A stretch of DNA of 64,000 nucleotides from Mayfieldus sp963740555 (GCA_963740555.1 CAVUES010000012.1:190088-254087); one strand, 5' to 3'. Counted from the first letter of the stretch, positions 24,721 through 34,277 are shown. Notes: a model not told the origin generated them from the letters alone. A program made the numbers and translations.

Positions 24721-26283
24721 CTATCGGCCCGGAGCGTGACCGATGACCTTGATCCTCTTGGGCCGCGACGCGCCCCCCTTATACGGGTAGCCGTTCTGCT
24801 CGGGCACGAGAGCGCGCATCCGGTAGCTCGTCGTTATGTACGTGGCGCTGAATCGATAGCGGGTGAGGTAGCGGCCTTTGGGGCCAGTTCTTGCCTTGGA
24901 GAACGTCTTCCATCGCTTGGTATGCGGGTAGCGGGCCTGGAGGATCACGACTCGGTCTTCGTTTGAGGGGCCGGGGATCGACCCGTACAGGCGCAACGAA
25001 TCGCCGTTGGTCGCCCTGTGCTTAGGCGATAGGCGGAGCTTTGGCCGCAGCCGTGAGAAGAACTCGGCACGCCGCTCGAGCTGGTGGCGGTTGAACCGAT
25101 AGCCGACCTCAAGCTGACGGTTAGGGCCCGGCGCGACGCCATACCGGTAGCGGCCGTCGGCGTCCGTTTTCACGGTTCCGGCGTCATCCAGACCCTGGCC
25201 TGCGATCCCCTCCCTCATGCAGAGGGTGGCATGGGTGACCGGATTCCCTGAGTTGTCGGTCAACTGACCGGTCAATAAAGCGCCGTCCCCGGCACCCACA
25301 TCCACCTCGTTGCTCTTGCTGCGCGGGAAGACCGCGCTGAGGTTGGCGCCCCCGGGAACCCCCGAAGGAGTGCACGAATTGTCGACGCGGACAAATTGCC
25401 GGGCAGTGCAGGTGATGTTCGCCGGCGCCCCGTAGTCGGCGGCGCAGGCCTGCACGGCGTTCTCGCCGTCATGGAAGGGCGACTGCTGTGTGTCGAGGTC
25501 GAAATGCGCCGCAGCCGAGAGCTGACAAGGCTGCATGGCCTGGATCGCACCGCCCGGGCAGCCGAAGCTCTGGCTCTGCGCGACCTGATCGTTGACCATT
25601 ACATAGGCCTGGGTTAGTCCCGCCCCAGTGTCGGTCGCGGCGATATCGACGAACCCTGTCCCCCGTTGGACCGTACCGTCCAATAGCGCACCGGACACCC
25701 TCACCGCTGGCGCTACGTCGTCGGACATCGTGAACGTGAAATCGCGGACGTAGATGCCTGCCTGGAGGCTGCCATTGCAGCCACCTGCCGCAACGCAGGT
25801 CAAGAACGACGTCACCGAGGTGAAATAGCCCGAGAAGGCCCCGAGCCCGTGCCAGGCGCCGCCTCCGTTTCTCCAGGCGCCTAATGAGGTCGCCCCAGCT
25901 GCGCCGAACGCGAAAACCGCCGGGTCATAGCCGTCTCCCTCCGCGCCTCGCTGAAACAGGTTCACGTTGCTGAAGTGGGTGCCGGCGGGAACGGAGATCG
26001 TCCAACTGGCCCGAGTCTGGTTCGGTGTCCAGTAATTCACCGGCAGGGCGATCTCCAAACCGTTGCCGCCGGCTCCGCAATCGGCCCCTACCAAGGCCAT
26101 TGCGTGGGTCTGCTGGTACTGGGCCTGGGAATAGCCTCCGCCGTCGCCAGCGCAGTCGTAGGCCTTGTATGCGCCAGCGAAGCTCTTGCTCGCCAGCGGG
26201 CCGGCGAGGAGCACCGCGGCAACAAGGGCAGTGAGCGCGAAGGCGCGGAAAGCCGCTCGACGGTTGAGCGTCGCTCGCCTCAC
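24721..26283 (-). CDS. Secreted protein, C-terminal Ig-like/carboxypeptidase-regulatory-like part
   Basis: 520 aa. Signal peptide (FALTALVAAVLLAGPLASKSFA), a Gly-rich Cys-containing N-terminal half with jelly-roll character (CTWTISVPAGTHFSNV-like region), then an Ig/CarboxypepD_reg-like stretch (LLTGQLTDNSGNPVTHATL, TDADGRYRYGVAPG) and a basic C-terminal half. The start is GTG at 26283, overlapping the stop of the sigma-anti-sigma fusion (26280), so the two are translationally coupled. This suggests the protein is part of the regulator's output or sensing arm. Exact function unknown. Confidence 0.7.
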   Translation of the reverse strand: MRRATLNRRAAFRAFALTALVAAVLLAGPLASKSFAGAYKAYDCAGDGGGYSQAQYQQTHAMALVGADCGAGGNGLEIALPVNYWTPNQTRASWTISVPAGTHFSNVNLFQRGAEGDGYDPAVFAFGAAGATSLGAWRNGGGAWHGLGAFSGYFTSVTSFLTCVAAGGCNGSLQAGIYVRDFTFTMSDDVAPAVRVSGALLDGTVQRGTGFVDIAATDTGAGLTQAYVMVNDQVAQSQSFGCPGGAIQAMQPCQLSAAAHFDLDTQQSPFHDGENAVQACAADYGAPANITCTARQFVRVDNSCTPSGVPGGANLSAVFPRSKSNEVDVGAGDGALLTGQLTDNSGNPVTHATLCMREGIAGQGLDDAGTVKTDADGRYRYGVAPGPNRQLEVGYRFNRHQLERRAEFFSRLRPKLRLSPKHRATNGDSLRLYGSIPGPSNEDRVVILQARYPHTKRWKTFSKARTGPKGRYLTRYRFSATYITTSYRMRALVPEQNGYPYKGGASRPKRIKVIGHAPGR

Positions 26284-27590
26284 GGTCCGAACTCACTCCC
26301 CCCACCGCCTGCGGCACCCCCAGAATCTCCCCCGGCGCCGGAACCTCCACCAAACTCTCCTGCGCTGGTCGACCGAGAGACGGTCGGCTCTGCTGAGACC
26401 TCGGGACTGAACTCGGAGGTCACCGGTGGCGGAGGCGCGGGTGGCAAGGGTGGTGCGGGCGGCGGAGCATTGTCTGGGCTCGTGGGCTCCGGGTCGGGGG
26501 GAGGCTGCGGCGCCGGGTCGACGATTGTCGGTGCCGTCTCGGTGGAAACGTGAGCCTGGGAATGGTGCGCCGCGCGCTCGAGAAATCCGCCGCCATGCGA
26601 TCCAACGTGGACGGGAGGGACCACCCCTGCGGCGACGCAGGCCGCCGCTCCCCCGGCTGTGCCGACGCAAGCGGTGAGGATCTTGGCGGCGAGGGCCATC
26701 CCGCTCCCCCGTGTCCCGCCCGCAGCTGTGAGCTGGCCGACCGCGGCTTCCGCCGCGCCGGTTCGACCGGGAATTCGCGAATGCGCCGCCCCGACCAGAT
26801 CGTGGAGGCGGTCGCTAAGGGAGCGCGAAACTGGCAACACGGGTGCGAGGGCAGCAGCAGCGCGCGGAGCTGCGCGGTAGGAACGAACTTTGGCCCGGCA
26901 GTGGCTGCATTCCTTTAGGTGCGTAAGCAGTTGCGCGGTGAGTGGCGCGCCCAGCTCGCCATCCACGAATGTCGACAGCGTCGGCGCCAGCTCCTCGCAG
27001 CGCCGTCCCTCGTCGATGCTGTCGAGCACCGCGCGGAAACGTTGCCTTCCTTCCGCAAGACACCGATTGACCTTCGTGTAGCTCCAGCCGGTGAGCTCAC
27101 CAATCTCCGCGTACGAGTAACCCTCGGCCAGCAAGGTCAACGCCCGGAGCTCCTGCGGCTTCAGAGCCTTCAGTGCTTCACGCGCTCTGCCGATCCGCTC
27201 GCGGCGCTCGGCCGCGTCCGCTGGCCCGTCCTTCTCGGACGGAATCAGCTGGACCCAATCGGCGTCTTCGTCGCGACCGATCGCGGTCGGAGTTCCGAGG
27301 CTGCGCTCACGACTTCGTCGTACCGCCAGAGCCTCGTGCTTGGTCACGGTTTGCATCCAGCGGATCAGGTCCTGTTGGTCCGACGTGGGGGCTTTCGTGA
27401 GCAGGATCTCGAAGGCACGTTGCAGCGCGTCTTCAGCGTCGTCCGAGCAAAGCGAATAGCGCCGCGCGGTTCGTCGCAAGGCGCGCTCGTTGCGACGAAT
27501 CAGCTTGATCGCGGCACGCTTGCGCGAAGCCAGCGATGGCTCGTGGGTTCGACCCACGTCAACGGCTCGAAGGGACTCCCTATCTCCCAT
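26280..27590 (-). CDS. Membrane-anchored ECF sigma factor fused to a zinc-finger anti-sigma domain
   Basis: 436 aa. Region sigma-2 at about 20-95 (AEDALQRAFEILL), sigma-4 at about 130-190 with the helix-turn-helix GYSYAEIGELTGWSYTKVN, then an HxxxCxxC zinc-binding anti-sigma motif (His224, Cys228, Cys231, with Cys198 before it). One predicted transmembrane helix follows at about 299-325 (MALAAKILTACVGTAGGAAA), then a Pro-rich, Gly/Ser-rich extracellular tail. This is the plan of ECF groups whose C-terminal extension tethers the sigma factor to the membrane. Start is ATG 27590. It is divergent from the exopolysaccharide cluster. Confidence 0.85.
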   Translation of the reverse strand: MGDRESLRAVDVGRTHEPSLASRKRAAIKLIRRNERALRRTARRYSLCSDDAEDALQRAFEILLTKAPTSDQQDLIRWMQTVTKHEALAVRRSRERSLGTPTAIGRDEDADWVQLIPSEKDGPADAAERRERIGRAREALKALKPQELRALTLLAEGYSYAEIGELTGWSYTKVNRCLAEGRQRFRAVLDSIDEGRRCEELAPTLSTFVDGELGAPLTAQLLTHLKECSHCRAKVRSYRAAPRAAAALAPVLPVSRSLSDRLHDLVGAAHSRIPGRTGAAEAAVGQLTAAGGTRGSGMALAAKILTACVGTAGGAAACVAAGVVPPVHVGSHGGGFLERAAHHSQAHVSTETAPTIVDPAPQPPPDPEPTSPDNAPPPAPPLPPAPPPPVTSEFSPEVSAEPTVSRSTSAGEFGGGSGAGGDSGGAAGGGGSEFGP

Positions 27591-27835
27591 TTTCCGACTA
27601 CCTGTTTGCCGGAGGCGGAGTGCCGCCAAAGGCCTGGCCGCCTCGCATTTGTGATCCTTGCCGCTAAGGACGTGAGCTGCGCCGGTTCTCCCCGGAGCCT
27701 GTTCGCAAATTGCGTTAACTACGTGTTCGACGGCCTCGGAAACTGAAAGGAGTTGACCGACTTTGGGCTGAATGCATCCTGGCTTCGGTTGCTCAACTAC
27801 CATCGCCGCTGAGCGATGAAAGGAAGATCTAATCC

Positions 27836-30260
27836 ATGACCACCTGCGTCGTCACCGGTGGCGCCGGCTTTCTCGGCTCGCACCTCTGCGAGGCGCTGCT
27901 CGAGCGCGGGCACCGGGTGATCTGCGTCGACAACCTCGAGACCGGGTCGCTCGACAACATCGCCCACATCCGCGACGAGCGCTTCACCTTCGCCAACCAC
28001 GACATCACCGAGCACGTGCAGATCTCAGAGCCGGTCGACTTCGTCTACCACCTCGCCTCGCCGGCGAGCCCGATCGACTACCAGCGCCTGCCCCTGCACA
28101 CGCTCAAGGTCGGCTCCTACGGCACCCACCACATGCTCGGGGTGGCGAAGTTCAAGCGCGCCCGCTTTCTGATCTCCTCGACCTCCGAGGTCTACGGAGA
28201 CCCCGAGATCCATCCCCAGTCGGAGGACTACTGGGGAAACGTCAACCCGATCGGGCCGCGCGGCGTCTATGACGAGGCGAAGCGCTACGCCGAGGCGCTC
28301 GTGATGGCCTACCACCGCCAGCAGGGCGTCGACACCTGCATCGCGCGGATCTTCAACTCCGTTCTCGCCGATGAGCAGATCCTCTACGACGACGGCCGGG
28401 AGCTACGGCGCGAGACCGCGGCGCAGCTTGCGGCTCGACTCGCGACCTATGCCATGGCCGGTGGGTATGCGCCCTACAGTCGCGCCCCGCGCACGGTTGG
28501 CGTGGCGCTGATGGAACCGGGCGAAGTCTCTCCGGGTGTTGAGTTCCCGCTCACGCAATTCAGCGTTTCCGCTTTCGGTGAGGGTGGACAGATCCGTTCC
28601 GCGGAGCCGAGCGCTTTCATCGGCCATCCCACCGAGCAGCGCTGCTACGAAGTCCGAACCCGCTATGGGCGGTCAGTCAGGGTGACGGGCGACCACTCGC
28701 TGTTCGTCGAGGGCGCCGATGGTGAGCCGACGGCGAAACCGGTGATCGATCTCGAGATCGGCGAGCGGGTGGCACTTGCCCGGCGTGTGGAAGTTCCGGA
28801 ACGGGACCGCCGGCTTGTCTCGATGATCGAGGTCTGGCGCTGGGCCGAGGAGGACCCGTGGGCACTGACGGCCGAGGCCCCCGGCCTGGGTGAGCAGGCG
28901 TGGCAGCGGCGCAACGACCTCTTCGGCCTGCTGGTCTCCAAGCGGCGCAACGACGGGCCGAACTGGCGAAATGGCGCCTGGACGAAGATCATCCGCATGC
29001 GTCAGTCCGACCGCGTTCCGCTGCCGGCGTTGTGGCGGATCGGAGAGGCGGTGCCCGAGGATGCCCTCGTGCGGATGCGCGTTGCGGGGCGGAGCTCGCC
29101 GATGCCGGCGACGATTGAGATCACCGATGAGCTGCTTTGGTTGCTCGGGCTTTACGTCGCCGAGGGCTGCATGCAGAAGCGGCCCGACGACGAGTTCATA
29201 ACGATCAGTGGCGACCCCAAGTTGCTCGAACGAGCCGCCGAGGCGGTGCGGTGTGCCTTTGGCCTACACGTGACCTGGAGCAAGTCGAATGACTCCCGCT
29301 CAGCGGCGATCTTCGTGCATTCGAAGTTGCTCGTCCGGCTGCTCGAATTCCTCGGCTTCGCGGACAACCGCAAGCGAATCCCAGGCTGGATCCTTGGTAT
29401 GCCACTGCATCGCCTCAAGTGGTTCCTCGAGGGATACCGCGAGGGCGACGGTGTCCACTCCGGACGCAAGCTCGAGGCGGCCGTTCTCCATGAGTTCTCG
29501 ACTGTTCACGATGAGCTGAAGGACGATTTGATCGTCGCCTTCGCCCGCTTCGGGTTGCTGCCCAGCGTCGGGAGATACGAGACGACGTTCAAAAAGCGGA
29601 CCGGAGATCGGCGCTACCCGTTTTGGCGGCTGACACTCTCCAACATCAAGCCTTGGAGTCCGCTCGACTGGGACCACGGCGTCGAACAGAAGCTCAATGC
29701 TCGCGTCCATGGCGACCTGGTGTGGGCCGCCATCACGGCGATCGAGGAGGTGCCCGCGACCGAGCTTGTCTACGACTTCTCCGTTCCTGGATGTTGAGAA
29801 CTTCTGGGCCGGAGGCGGATTTGCCTGCCATAACACCTATGGCCCCCGCATGCGCCCCCACGACGGGCGCGCGATCCCGACCTTCCTGCGCCAGGCGCTC
29901 CAGGACAAGCCGCTGACCGTATTCGGCGACGGCAGCCAGACGCGCTCCTTCTGTTACGTCGAGGACGAGATCCGCGGGCTGATCGCGCTCGCCGAGTCCG
30001 ACGTCCACCTGCCGGTCAACATCGGCAACCCCGACGAGTACACGCTGCTGGAGCTGGCGAAGGCCGTGCTCGAGGTCTCGGGCTCGCGCTCGGAGATCAT
30101 CTTCGAGGCGCTGCCCGTCGACGACCCCAAGGTGCGCCAGCCCGACATCTCCCGCGCCCGCGACCTTCTGGGCTGGGAGCCGCAGGTGGACCTGCGCGAG
30201 GGGCTGAAGCGGACGATCGATCTGGCCGGCGTCGAGCGCCTAGTCGGCGCCCCGAATTAG
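27836..30260 (+). CDS. UDP-glucuronate decarboxylase-type SDR interrupted by an intein (frameshifted)
   Basis: Extended short-chain dehydrogenase/reductase precursor of about 807 aa; after splicing 315 aa. Extein marks: VTGGAGFLGSHL (NAD-binding), YHLASPASPIDY, YDEAKRYAEAL (catalytic Tyr-xxx-Lys) and GDGSQTRSFCYVEDE, typical of UDP-xylose synthase/UDP-glucuronate decarboxylase. The intein (28358-29834) interrupts the conserved ARIFN/TYGPRM motif. An extra T at 29794-29795 creates a stop in the intein C-terminus; without it the frame runs through to the C-extein. It makes UDP-xylose-like donors for surface polysaccharide. Start has AGGAAG upstream. Specificity is inferred from family. Confidence 0.87.
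28358..29834 (+). other. Intein with LAGLIDADG homing endonuclease
   Basis: About 492 residues inserted between Asn174 and a Thr of the C-extein. The N-terminal splice residue is Ser (SVLADEQILYDDG, block A). Block B is VTGDHSLF (T-x-x-H). LAGLIDADG-type motifs WLLGLYVAEG and FLEGYREGDG fall at about precursor residues 435-445 and 529-539. The C-terminal block is SVPG-ENFWAGGGFACHN with His-Asn before Thr. One extra T at 29794 breaks the last block as read. Ser1 with Thr at +1 is compatible with class 1 protein splicing. Confidence 0.9.
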
Positions 30261-30451
30261 CCTCGAATCAACCCAATAAGCGGGCTTTTTGGGCGGTTTC
30301 GTCCGCTATTCCCCACTAGACTTGCCGAGATTGGGGTGGAGGCGCTCCGTCATCCGTTGAGGCTGTCGGTGCGCAGATCCAGGCGGCATTCACAAACTAA
30401 GCGCAACTAACTGGCTTTCTGCGACTCTTGAACAAGCGCCAGGCGTAACCC

Positions 30452-31987
30452 GTGCCAAGCAGCCCCGTAAAAACCGCACCCGAGGCGACCAGCGGCCCGA
30501 GTACCTCGAACAAGGCTCCGGACCTGATGGCGCTGCTCGAGGGCGGTCGCGACATCCGCGCCCGCAAGCCGTGGTTCGTGCAGACCCTCACCGCCGCCGC
30601 CACCTACCGCAAGGTCGGCCGCGTCTCGGCGCTTCTCTCGCTCGACCTGCTCGGCATCTTCGGCGCGATCTGGACCGCGCTCGCGGTCAAGGCCGTGATC
30701 CTCGGCCACTACCAGGCACACGCGGTGTTCACCGACGCGACCGAGTTCCTCGCCTTCGCCTACCTGATCACGGTGCTGCTGTTCGCCCGCACCGGGCTCT
30801 ACGGCTCGCGCGAGACGCGACCGGGGCTGGCGCGGGTGATCGCGACCCTTTTCCAGGCCACGGTGATCAGCCTGATCTTCGCCCTGGTCACCGGGACCCA
30901 GTTCAACAGCTACTGGATCTTCTACGGCAGCCTCTTCTTCGGCGCCGTCTACATCAGCAGCCTGCGCTACCTCTACGAGGTCACCACCGGTCGCATGCTC
31001 GACCGGCTCGGCTACCAGCGGCGCGCGGTGCTGGTCGGCACCGGCCACCGCATCGTCGAGGTCGCGCACGCGCTTCGCAACTCCCACGACCGCCTCGAGC
31101 CGATCGGCTTCTTCGCCCTCGACTCGGCAAGCCACGGGGAGCTGGCCGACCTCGGCGAGCTCTCGGACCTGCGCGAGCGCATCGACCAGCATGCGATCGA
31201 GGAGCTGATCATCGTCGACCCCGACTTCCCCCAGGACCGTGCGGTGGAGCTGGTCGACCGCTGCCGCACCCAGGGGGTGCGGGTCTGGGTCGCGCCGACG
31301 ACGATGGAGGTCCTGACCCGGCGCACCGAGCTGGTCCCCGGCGAGGGCGTCCCGCTGCTGGAGGTGAAGCCGCCGGTCTTCGAGGGCTTCGACTTCGTCG
31401 TCAAGCGGACCTTCGACTTCGTGATCTCGATCCTGCTGTTGATCTTCGCGGCGCCGGCGATGGCGTTGATCGCGCTGGCGATCAAGCTGACCAGCCGCGG
31501 CCCGGTCCTGCATCGCAGCCCGCGACCGGGGATCGGCGGCGCCGTCTTCCACTGTTTGAAGTTCCGCACGATGTACGAGGACGCCGAGCACCGCCAGGAC
31601 GAGCTGGAGGGGCTGAACGAGGCAACGGGGGCGCTGTTCAAGATCCGCGACGACCCGCGCATCACGCCGATCGGAAGAATTCTGCGCCGCTTCTCGCTCG
31701 ACGAGCTTCCGCAGCTGATCAACGTGCTGCGCGGCGAGATGAGCCTCGTCGGCCCGCGCCCGCTGCCGCTGCGCGACAACGAGCTGCTCGCCGACTGGCA
31801 CCGGCGCCGCTACCTGGTACTGCCCGGGATCACCGGGCTGTGGCAGGTCTCGGGGCGCTCCGACCTCGACACCGACGACATGGTGCGGCTCGACTTCCTC
31901 TATCTGGAGCGCTGGTCGGTGCTGCTCGACCTCGTGATCCTGCTGAAGACGGTTCCGGCGGTACTGCGGCGCCAGGGCGCTTACTAG
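30452..31987 (+). CDS. Polyprenyl phosphate sugar phosphotransferase (exopolysaccharide priming)
   Basis: 511-aa protein of the WbaP/CpsE type that transfers a sugar-1-phosphate to undecaprenyl phosphate as the first step of a repeat unit. N-terminal half: about four helices and a CoA-binding-like/Rossmann-type domain (RRAVLVGTGHRIVEVAHA). C-terminal bacterial sugar transferase domain: a membrane helix (FDFVISILLLIFAAPAMA), then KFRTMYEDAE, LRRFSLDELPQL and VGPRP, the family's signature motifs. Start GTG 30452. It opens the transcription of the surface-glycan cluster; acceptor and donor are inferred. Confidence 0.92.
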   Translation: MPSSPVKTAPEATSGPSTSNKAPDLMALLEGGRDIRARKPWFVQTLTAAATYRKVGRVSALLSLDLLGIFGAIWTALAVKAVILGHYQAHAVFTDATEFLAFAYLITVLLFARTGLYGSRETRPGLARVIATLFQATVISLIFALVTGTQFNSYWIFYGSLFFGAVYISSLRYLYEVTTGRMLDRLGYQRRAVLVGTGHRIVEVAHALRNSHDRLEPIGFFALDSASHGELADLGELSDLRERIDQHAIEELIIVDPDFPQDRAVELVDRCRTQGVRVWVAPTTMEVLTRRTELVPGEGVPLLEVKPPVFEGFDFVVKRTFDFVISILLLIFAAPAMALIALAIKLTSRGPVLHRSPRPGIGGAVFHCLKFRTMYEDAEHRQDELEGLNEATGALFKIRDDPRITPIGRILRRFSLDELPQLINVLRGEMSLVGPRPLPLRDNELLADWHRRRYLVLPGITGLWQVSGRSDLDTDDMVRLDFLYLERWSVLLDLVILLKTVPAVLRRQGAY

Positions 31988-32135
31988 CACGTCACCTTCA
32001 CGCCGTCCGGCGATCCTCCCGGCGACCGACGACGCAGACCAAGCGCGTGAAGCTGGTCAAGAAGCTGGGCTAGCGCCGGCCCACCTCGCAGATTTCTCGG
32101 ACAACCTGCGCGGGTCAGCGAGATACTGCGTGGGA

Positions 32136-32537
32136 ATGTCGGAGGAGAACGTCGAGATCGTCCGCCGGGGCTACGAGCACTTCATCGCCACCGGAGACTT
32201 CACCTCGGAGTTCGTCGATCCCGAGCTTGTCTGGGACATGTCGACGTTTCGAGGCTGGCCGGAACGGCAGACCTACGCCGGGCTCGACGCGGCGAGGGAG
32301 TTCATGGCCGACTGGCTCGAGACGTGGGACGACTGGAGCATGGACGTCGAGGAGCTTCGCGACGCGGGCGACCAGGTGGTCGTGATCGTGCGGCAGCACG
32401 GGCGCTCGAAGGCGACCGGCGTGACCGTCGACATGCACTTCGGTCAGGTGTGGACCCTTCGCGACGGACGGCAAGTGCGGATGCAGATGTACGCGAGCCC
32501 CGAGGAGGCTCTGGAAGCCGCCGGGCTGGGGCCGTAA
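32136..32537 (+). CDS. SnoaL-like protein
   Basis: 133-aa alpha+beta barrel protein of the SnoaL/NTF2 fold: MSEENVEIVRRGYEHF start, then PELVWDMSTF, GLDAAREFM and the C-terminal WTLRDGRQVRMQMYASPEEAL. Many such proteins bind or turn over small hydrophobic substrates; none is indicated here. The ATG at 32136 gives the standard start. It stands alone, between the priming transferase and the minus-strand nucleotidyltransferase block. Confidence 0.85.
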   Translation: MSEENVEIVRRGYEHFIATGDFTSEFVDPELVWDMSTFRGWPERQTYAGLDAAREFMADWLETWDDWSMDVEELRDAGDQVVVIVRQHGRSKATGVTVDMHFGQVWTLRDGRQVRMQMYASPEEALEAAGLGP

Positions 32538-32548
32538 CGAGGCAGCAG

Positions 32549-33262
32549 CTAGCCGCGGGACAGGTGCCGCTCGAGGTCGCGCAGCCCCTCCGGCGACCCG
32601 GCCTCGTAGAAGCGCTCCGAGACCTCGATGCCAGCGAGCTCTCCAGCGCGGCTGAGGTCGCGCATCAGGTCGGCGAGGTCGGCGACCTCGTCGTGCGGTA
32701 TCCGCTTGTGGACCAGATCGCGGGTCAGGACCGATAGCCCGTAGTCGATCCAGTGCATCTCCCCGACGCGATCGGTCGGCCGGTCCTTGTCGTAGAGGAC
32801 GACGCGGCCGTCCTCATAGATCGCGTTGCTGGCGTCCCACTCGCCGTCGTTGCGGAACACGGTCATCAGCGCGGGGAGTGGGGTCCCCTCCCAGGCCCGC
32901 TCGACGGCGGCGTAGTCGATCGGCAGATAGGAGTCGCCGTAGAGGACGAAGAAGGCCTCCTCCAGCTCCCCGAGGTGGAGGGCGAGGTGCAGGGCGCCGC
33001 CGGTCCCCCGCAGGTGCTCACCTTCGTCGACGTAGCCCACCTTCAGCCCGAAGCGGCTGCCGTCGCCGACGTGGTCGCGGATCATCTCGCCGCGGTAGCC
33101 GACGCTGTAGAGGACGCGCTCGACGCCCCGCTCGGCCAGCAGCTCCAGCTGCCAGTCGGCGAACGGCCTTCCCAGCACCGGCAGCAGCGCCTTCGGCACC
33201 TCCTCGGTGGCCGGGCGCATCCGGGTCCCCGGCCCTCCGGCAAGGACCACGCACTGGAGCAT
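32549..33262 (-). CDS. hddC: Sugar-1-phosphate nucleotidyltransferase (HddC-like)
   Basis: 237-aa nucleotidyltransferase. N-terminal signature VVLAGGPGTRMRPATEEVPKALL, then LYGDSYLPIDY with the metal Asp and EMHWIDYGL. With the upstream GHMP kinase it fits D-glycero-D-manno-heptose 1-phosphate guanylyltransferase. Start ATG at 33262, which overlaps the stop of an 11-codon mini-ORF (TGATG). Guanylyl rather than thymidylyl or adenylyl specificity is an inference from the kinase neighbour and the gmhA/gmhB-like genes at 47.7-49.9 kb. Confidence 0.83.
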   Translation of the reverse strand: MLQCVVLAGGPGTRMRPATEEVPKALLPVLGRPFADWQLELLAERGVERVLYSVGYRGEMIRDHVGDGSRFGLKVGYVDEGEHLRGTGGALHLALHLGELEEAFFVLYGDSYLPIDYAAVERAWEGTPLPALMTVFRNDGEWDASNAIYEDGRVVLYDKDRPTDRVGEMHWIDYGLSVLTRDLVHKRIPHDEVADLADLMRDLSRAGELAGIEVSERFYEAGSPEGLRDLERHLSRG

Positions 33263-33297
33263 CAGATGCGGAATTCCTTGACCGTGGGGTTGCTCAT
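33262..33297 (-). CDS. Mini-ORF of 11 codons bridging hddA and hddC
   Basis: Reads MSNPTVKEFRI and stop. Its ATG overlaps the stop of the kinase (TGATG at 33295-33299) and its stop overlaps the ATG of the nucleotidyltransferase (TGATG at 33260-33264). It may serve translational re-initiation; the peptide has no recognised role. Confidence 0.4.
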   Translation of the reverse strand: MSNPTVKEFRI

Positions 33298-34277
33298 CAG
33301 TCGCGGACGACGAGGCGCGATCCGTCGTGGTCGAAGGAGAAGCGCACCTCGCGCAGCCCCTCCTTCGCCATCGCCTCACGCAGCGGCGCTTGGTCCTCGG
33401 CGTAGAAGAGCAGGAAGCCCCCCGCGCCGGCGCCGACCAGCTTCCCGCCCACCGCGCCCGCCTCGCGTCCGGCGGCGTACCAGCTATCGACCGCATCGCT
33501 GGAAATCCCCTTGCTGCGCTTGCGCTTGTTCTGCCAGTGCTCGTCCATCAGCTCGCCGAAGCGGTGGGTGTCGCCTACCTCCAGCGCCTCCTTGGTCTCC
33601 TGGCCGATCCGCGCCACCGTGTCGAGGTTGGCGAGCATCTCCTCGTCGCCGGTCTCGGAGCGCTGCTTTTGGTCTTCGAGCATCGACTCGGCGTCGCGCG
33701 CGTAGCCGGTGAAGAACAGGAGCAGGCGCTCCTCGAGGTCGAGCATCGTCTCCTGGGCGATCTCGAGTGGAGAGACGTGCACGCGCCCCTCCTTCTCGAA
33801 CTGGAAGTTGGTCAGCCCGCCGAAGGCGGCGATGTACTGGTCCTGCTTTCCGACCGAGCGCCCGAGCAGGTCGATCTCGATATGGCACGCCTCCTCGGCG
33901 AGCGAGACCGCAGCGACGTGCTTGCGCTTGAATGAATACAGCGTCCGCAGCAGGCCGACCGTGAAGGCGCCCGAGGAGCCGAGCCCGGTGCCGGCCGGGA
34001 TGTCGGCGAGGCTGACCAGCTCGATCGCGGGCCCGACCGGGTGCAGCTTCAGCGCCTCGCGGATGATCGGGTGCTGGATCTCGTCGACGCCCTCGGTGCG
34101 CTCCAGCTCCGAGTACTTGATGAAGTAGTCGTCGGTGAAGGTCTCGTTGACGGCGATGTAGATGTACTTGTTGATCGCCGCCGAGAGCACGGCCCCGCCG
34201 CGCTGGCCGTAGTAGGAGGGCAGGTCTGTGCCGCCGCCCCCGAGGGTGATCCGGAGCGGGGTGCGGGTGATGATCAC
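33297..34277 (-). CDS. hddA: D-glycero-D-manno-heptose 7-phosphate kinase (GHMP family)
   Basis: 326-aa GHMP-superfamily kinase. N-terminal RTPLRITLGGGGTDLPSYY, the ATP-binding PAGTGLGSSGAFTVG, and the third motif VGGKLVGAGAGGFLLFY. The HddA subfamily phosphorylates C1 of D-glycero-D-manno-heptose 7-phosphate on the route to GDP-D-glycero-alpha-D-manno-heptose. It overlaps the FdtA-like gene by four bases (34274-34277) and couples to hddC through the mini-ORF. A related fucokinase-like substrate is the main alternative. Confidence 0.85.
   Translation of the reverse strand: MIITRTPLRITLGGGGTDLPSYYGQRGGAVLSAAINKYIYIAVNETFTDDYFIKYSELERTEGVDEIQHPIIREALKLHPVGPAIELVSLADIPAGTGLGSSGAFTVGLLRTLYSFKRKHVAAVSLAEEACHIEIDLLGRSVGKQDQYIAAFGGLTNFQFEKEGRVHVSPLEIAQETMLDLEERLLLFFTGYARDAESMLEDQKQRSETGDEEMLANLDTVARIGQETKEALEVGDTHRFGELMDEHWQNKRKRSKGISSDAVDSWYAAGREAGAVGGKLVGAGAGGFLLFYAEDQAPLREAMAKEGLREVRFSFDHDGSRLVVRD

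Noticed and set aside
27591..27803. N-terminal extension of the sigma factor (another 71 residues)
   Set aside because: No sigma-like similarity upstream of MGDRES, and it would overlap the divergent promoter region of the epimerase gene.
31988..32135. Short basic reading QTKRVKLVKKLG with stop, as a gene-tail relic
   Set aside because: No parent gene in the window ends this way and the stretch is too short to judge.
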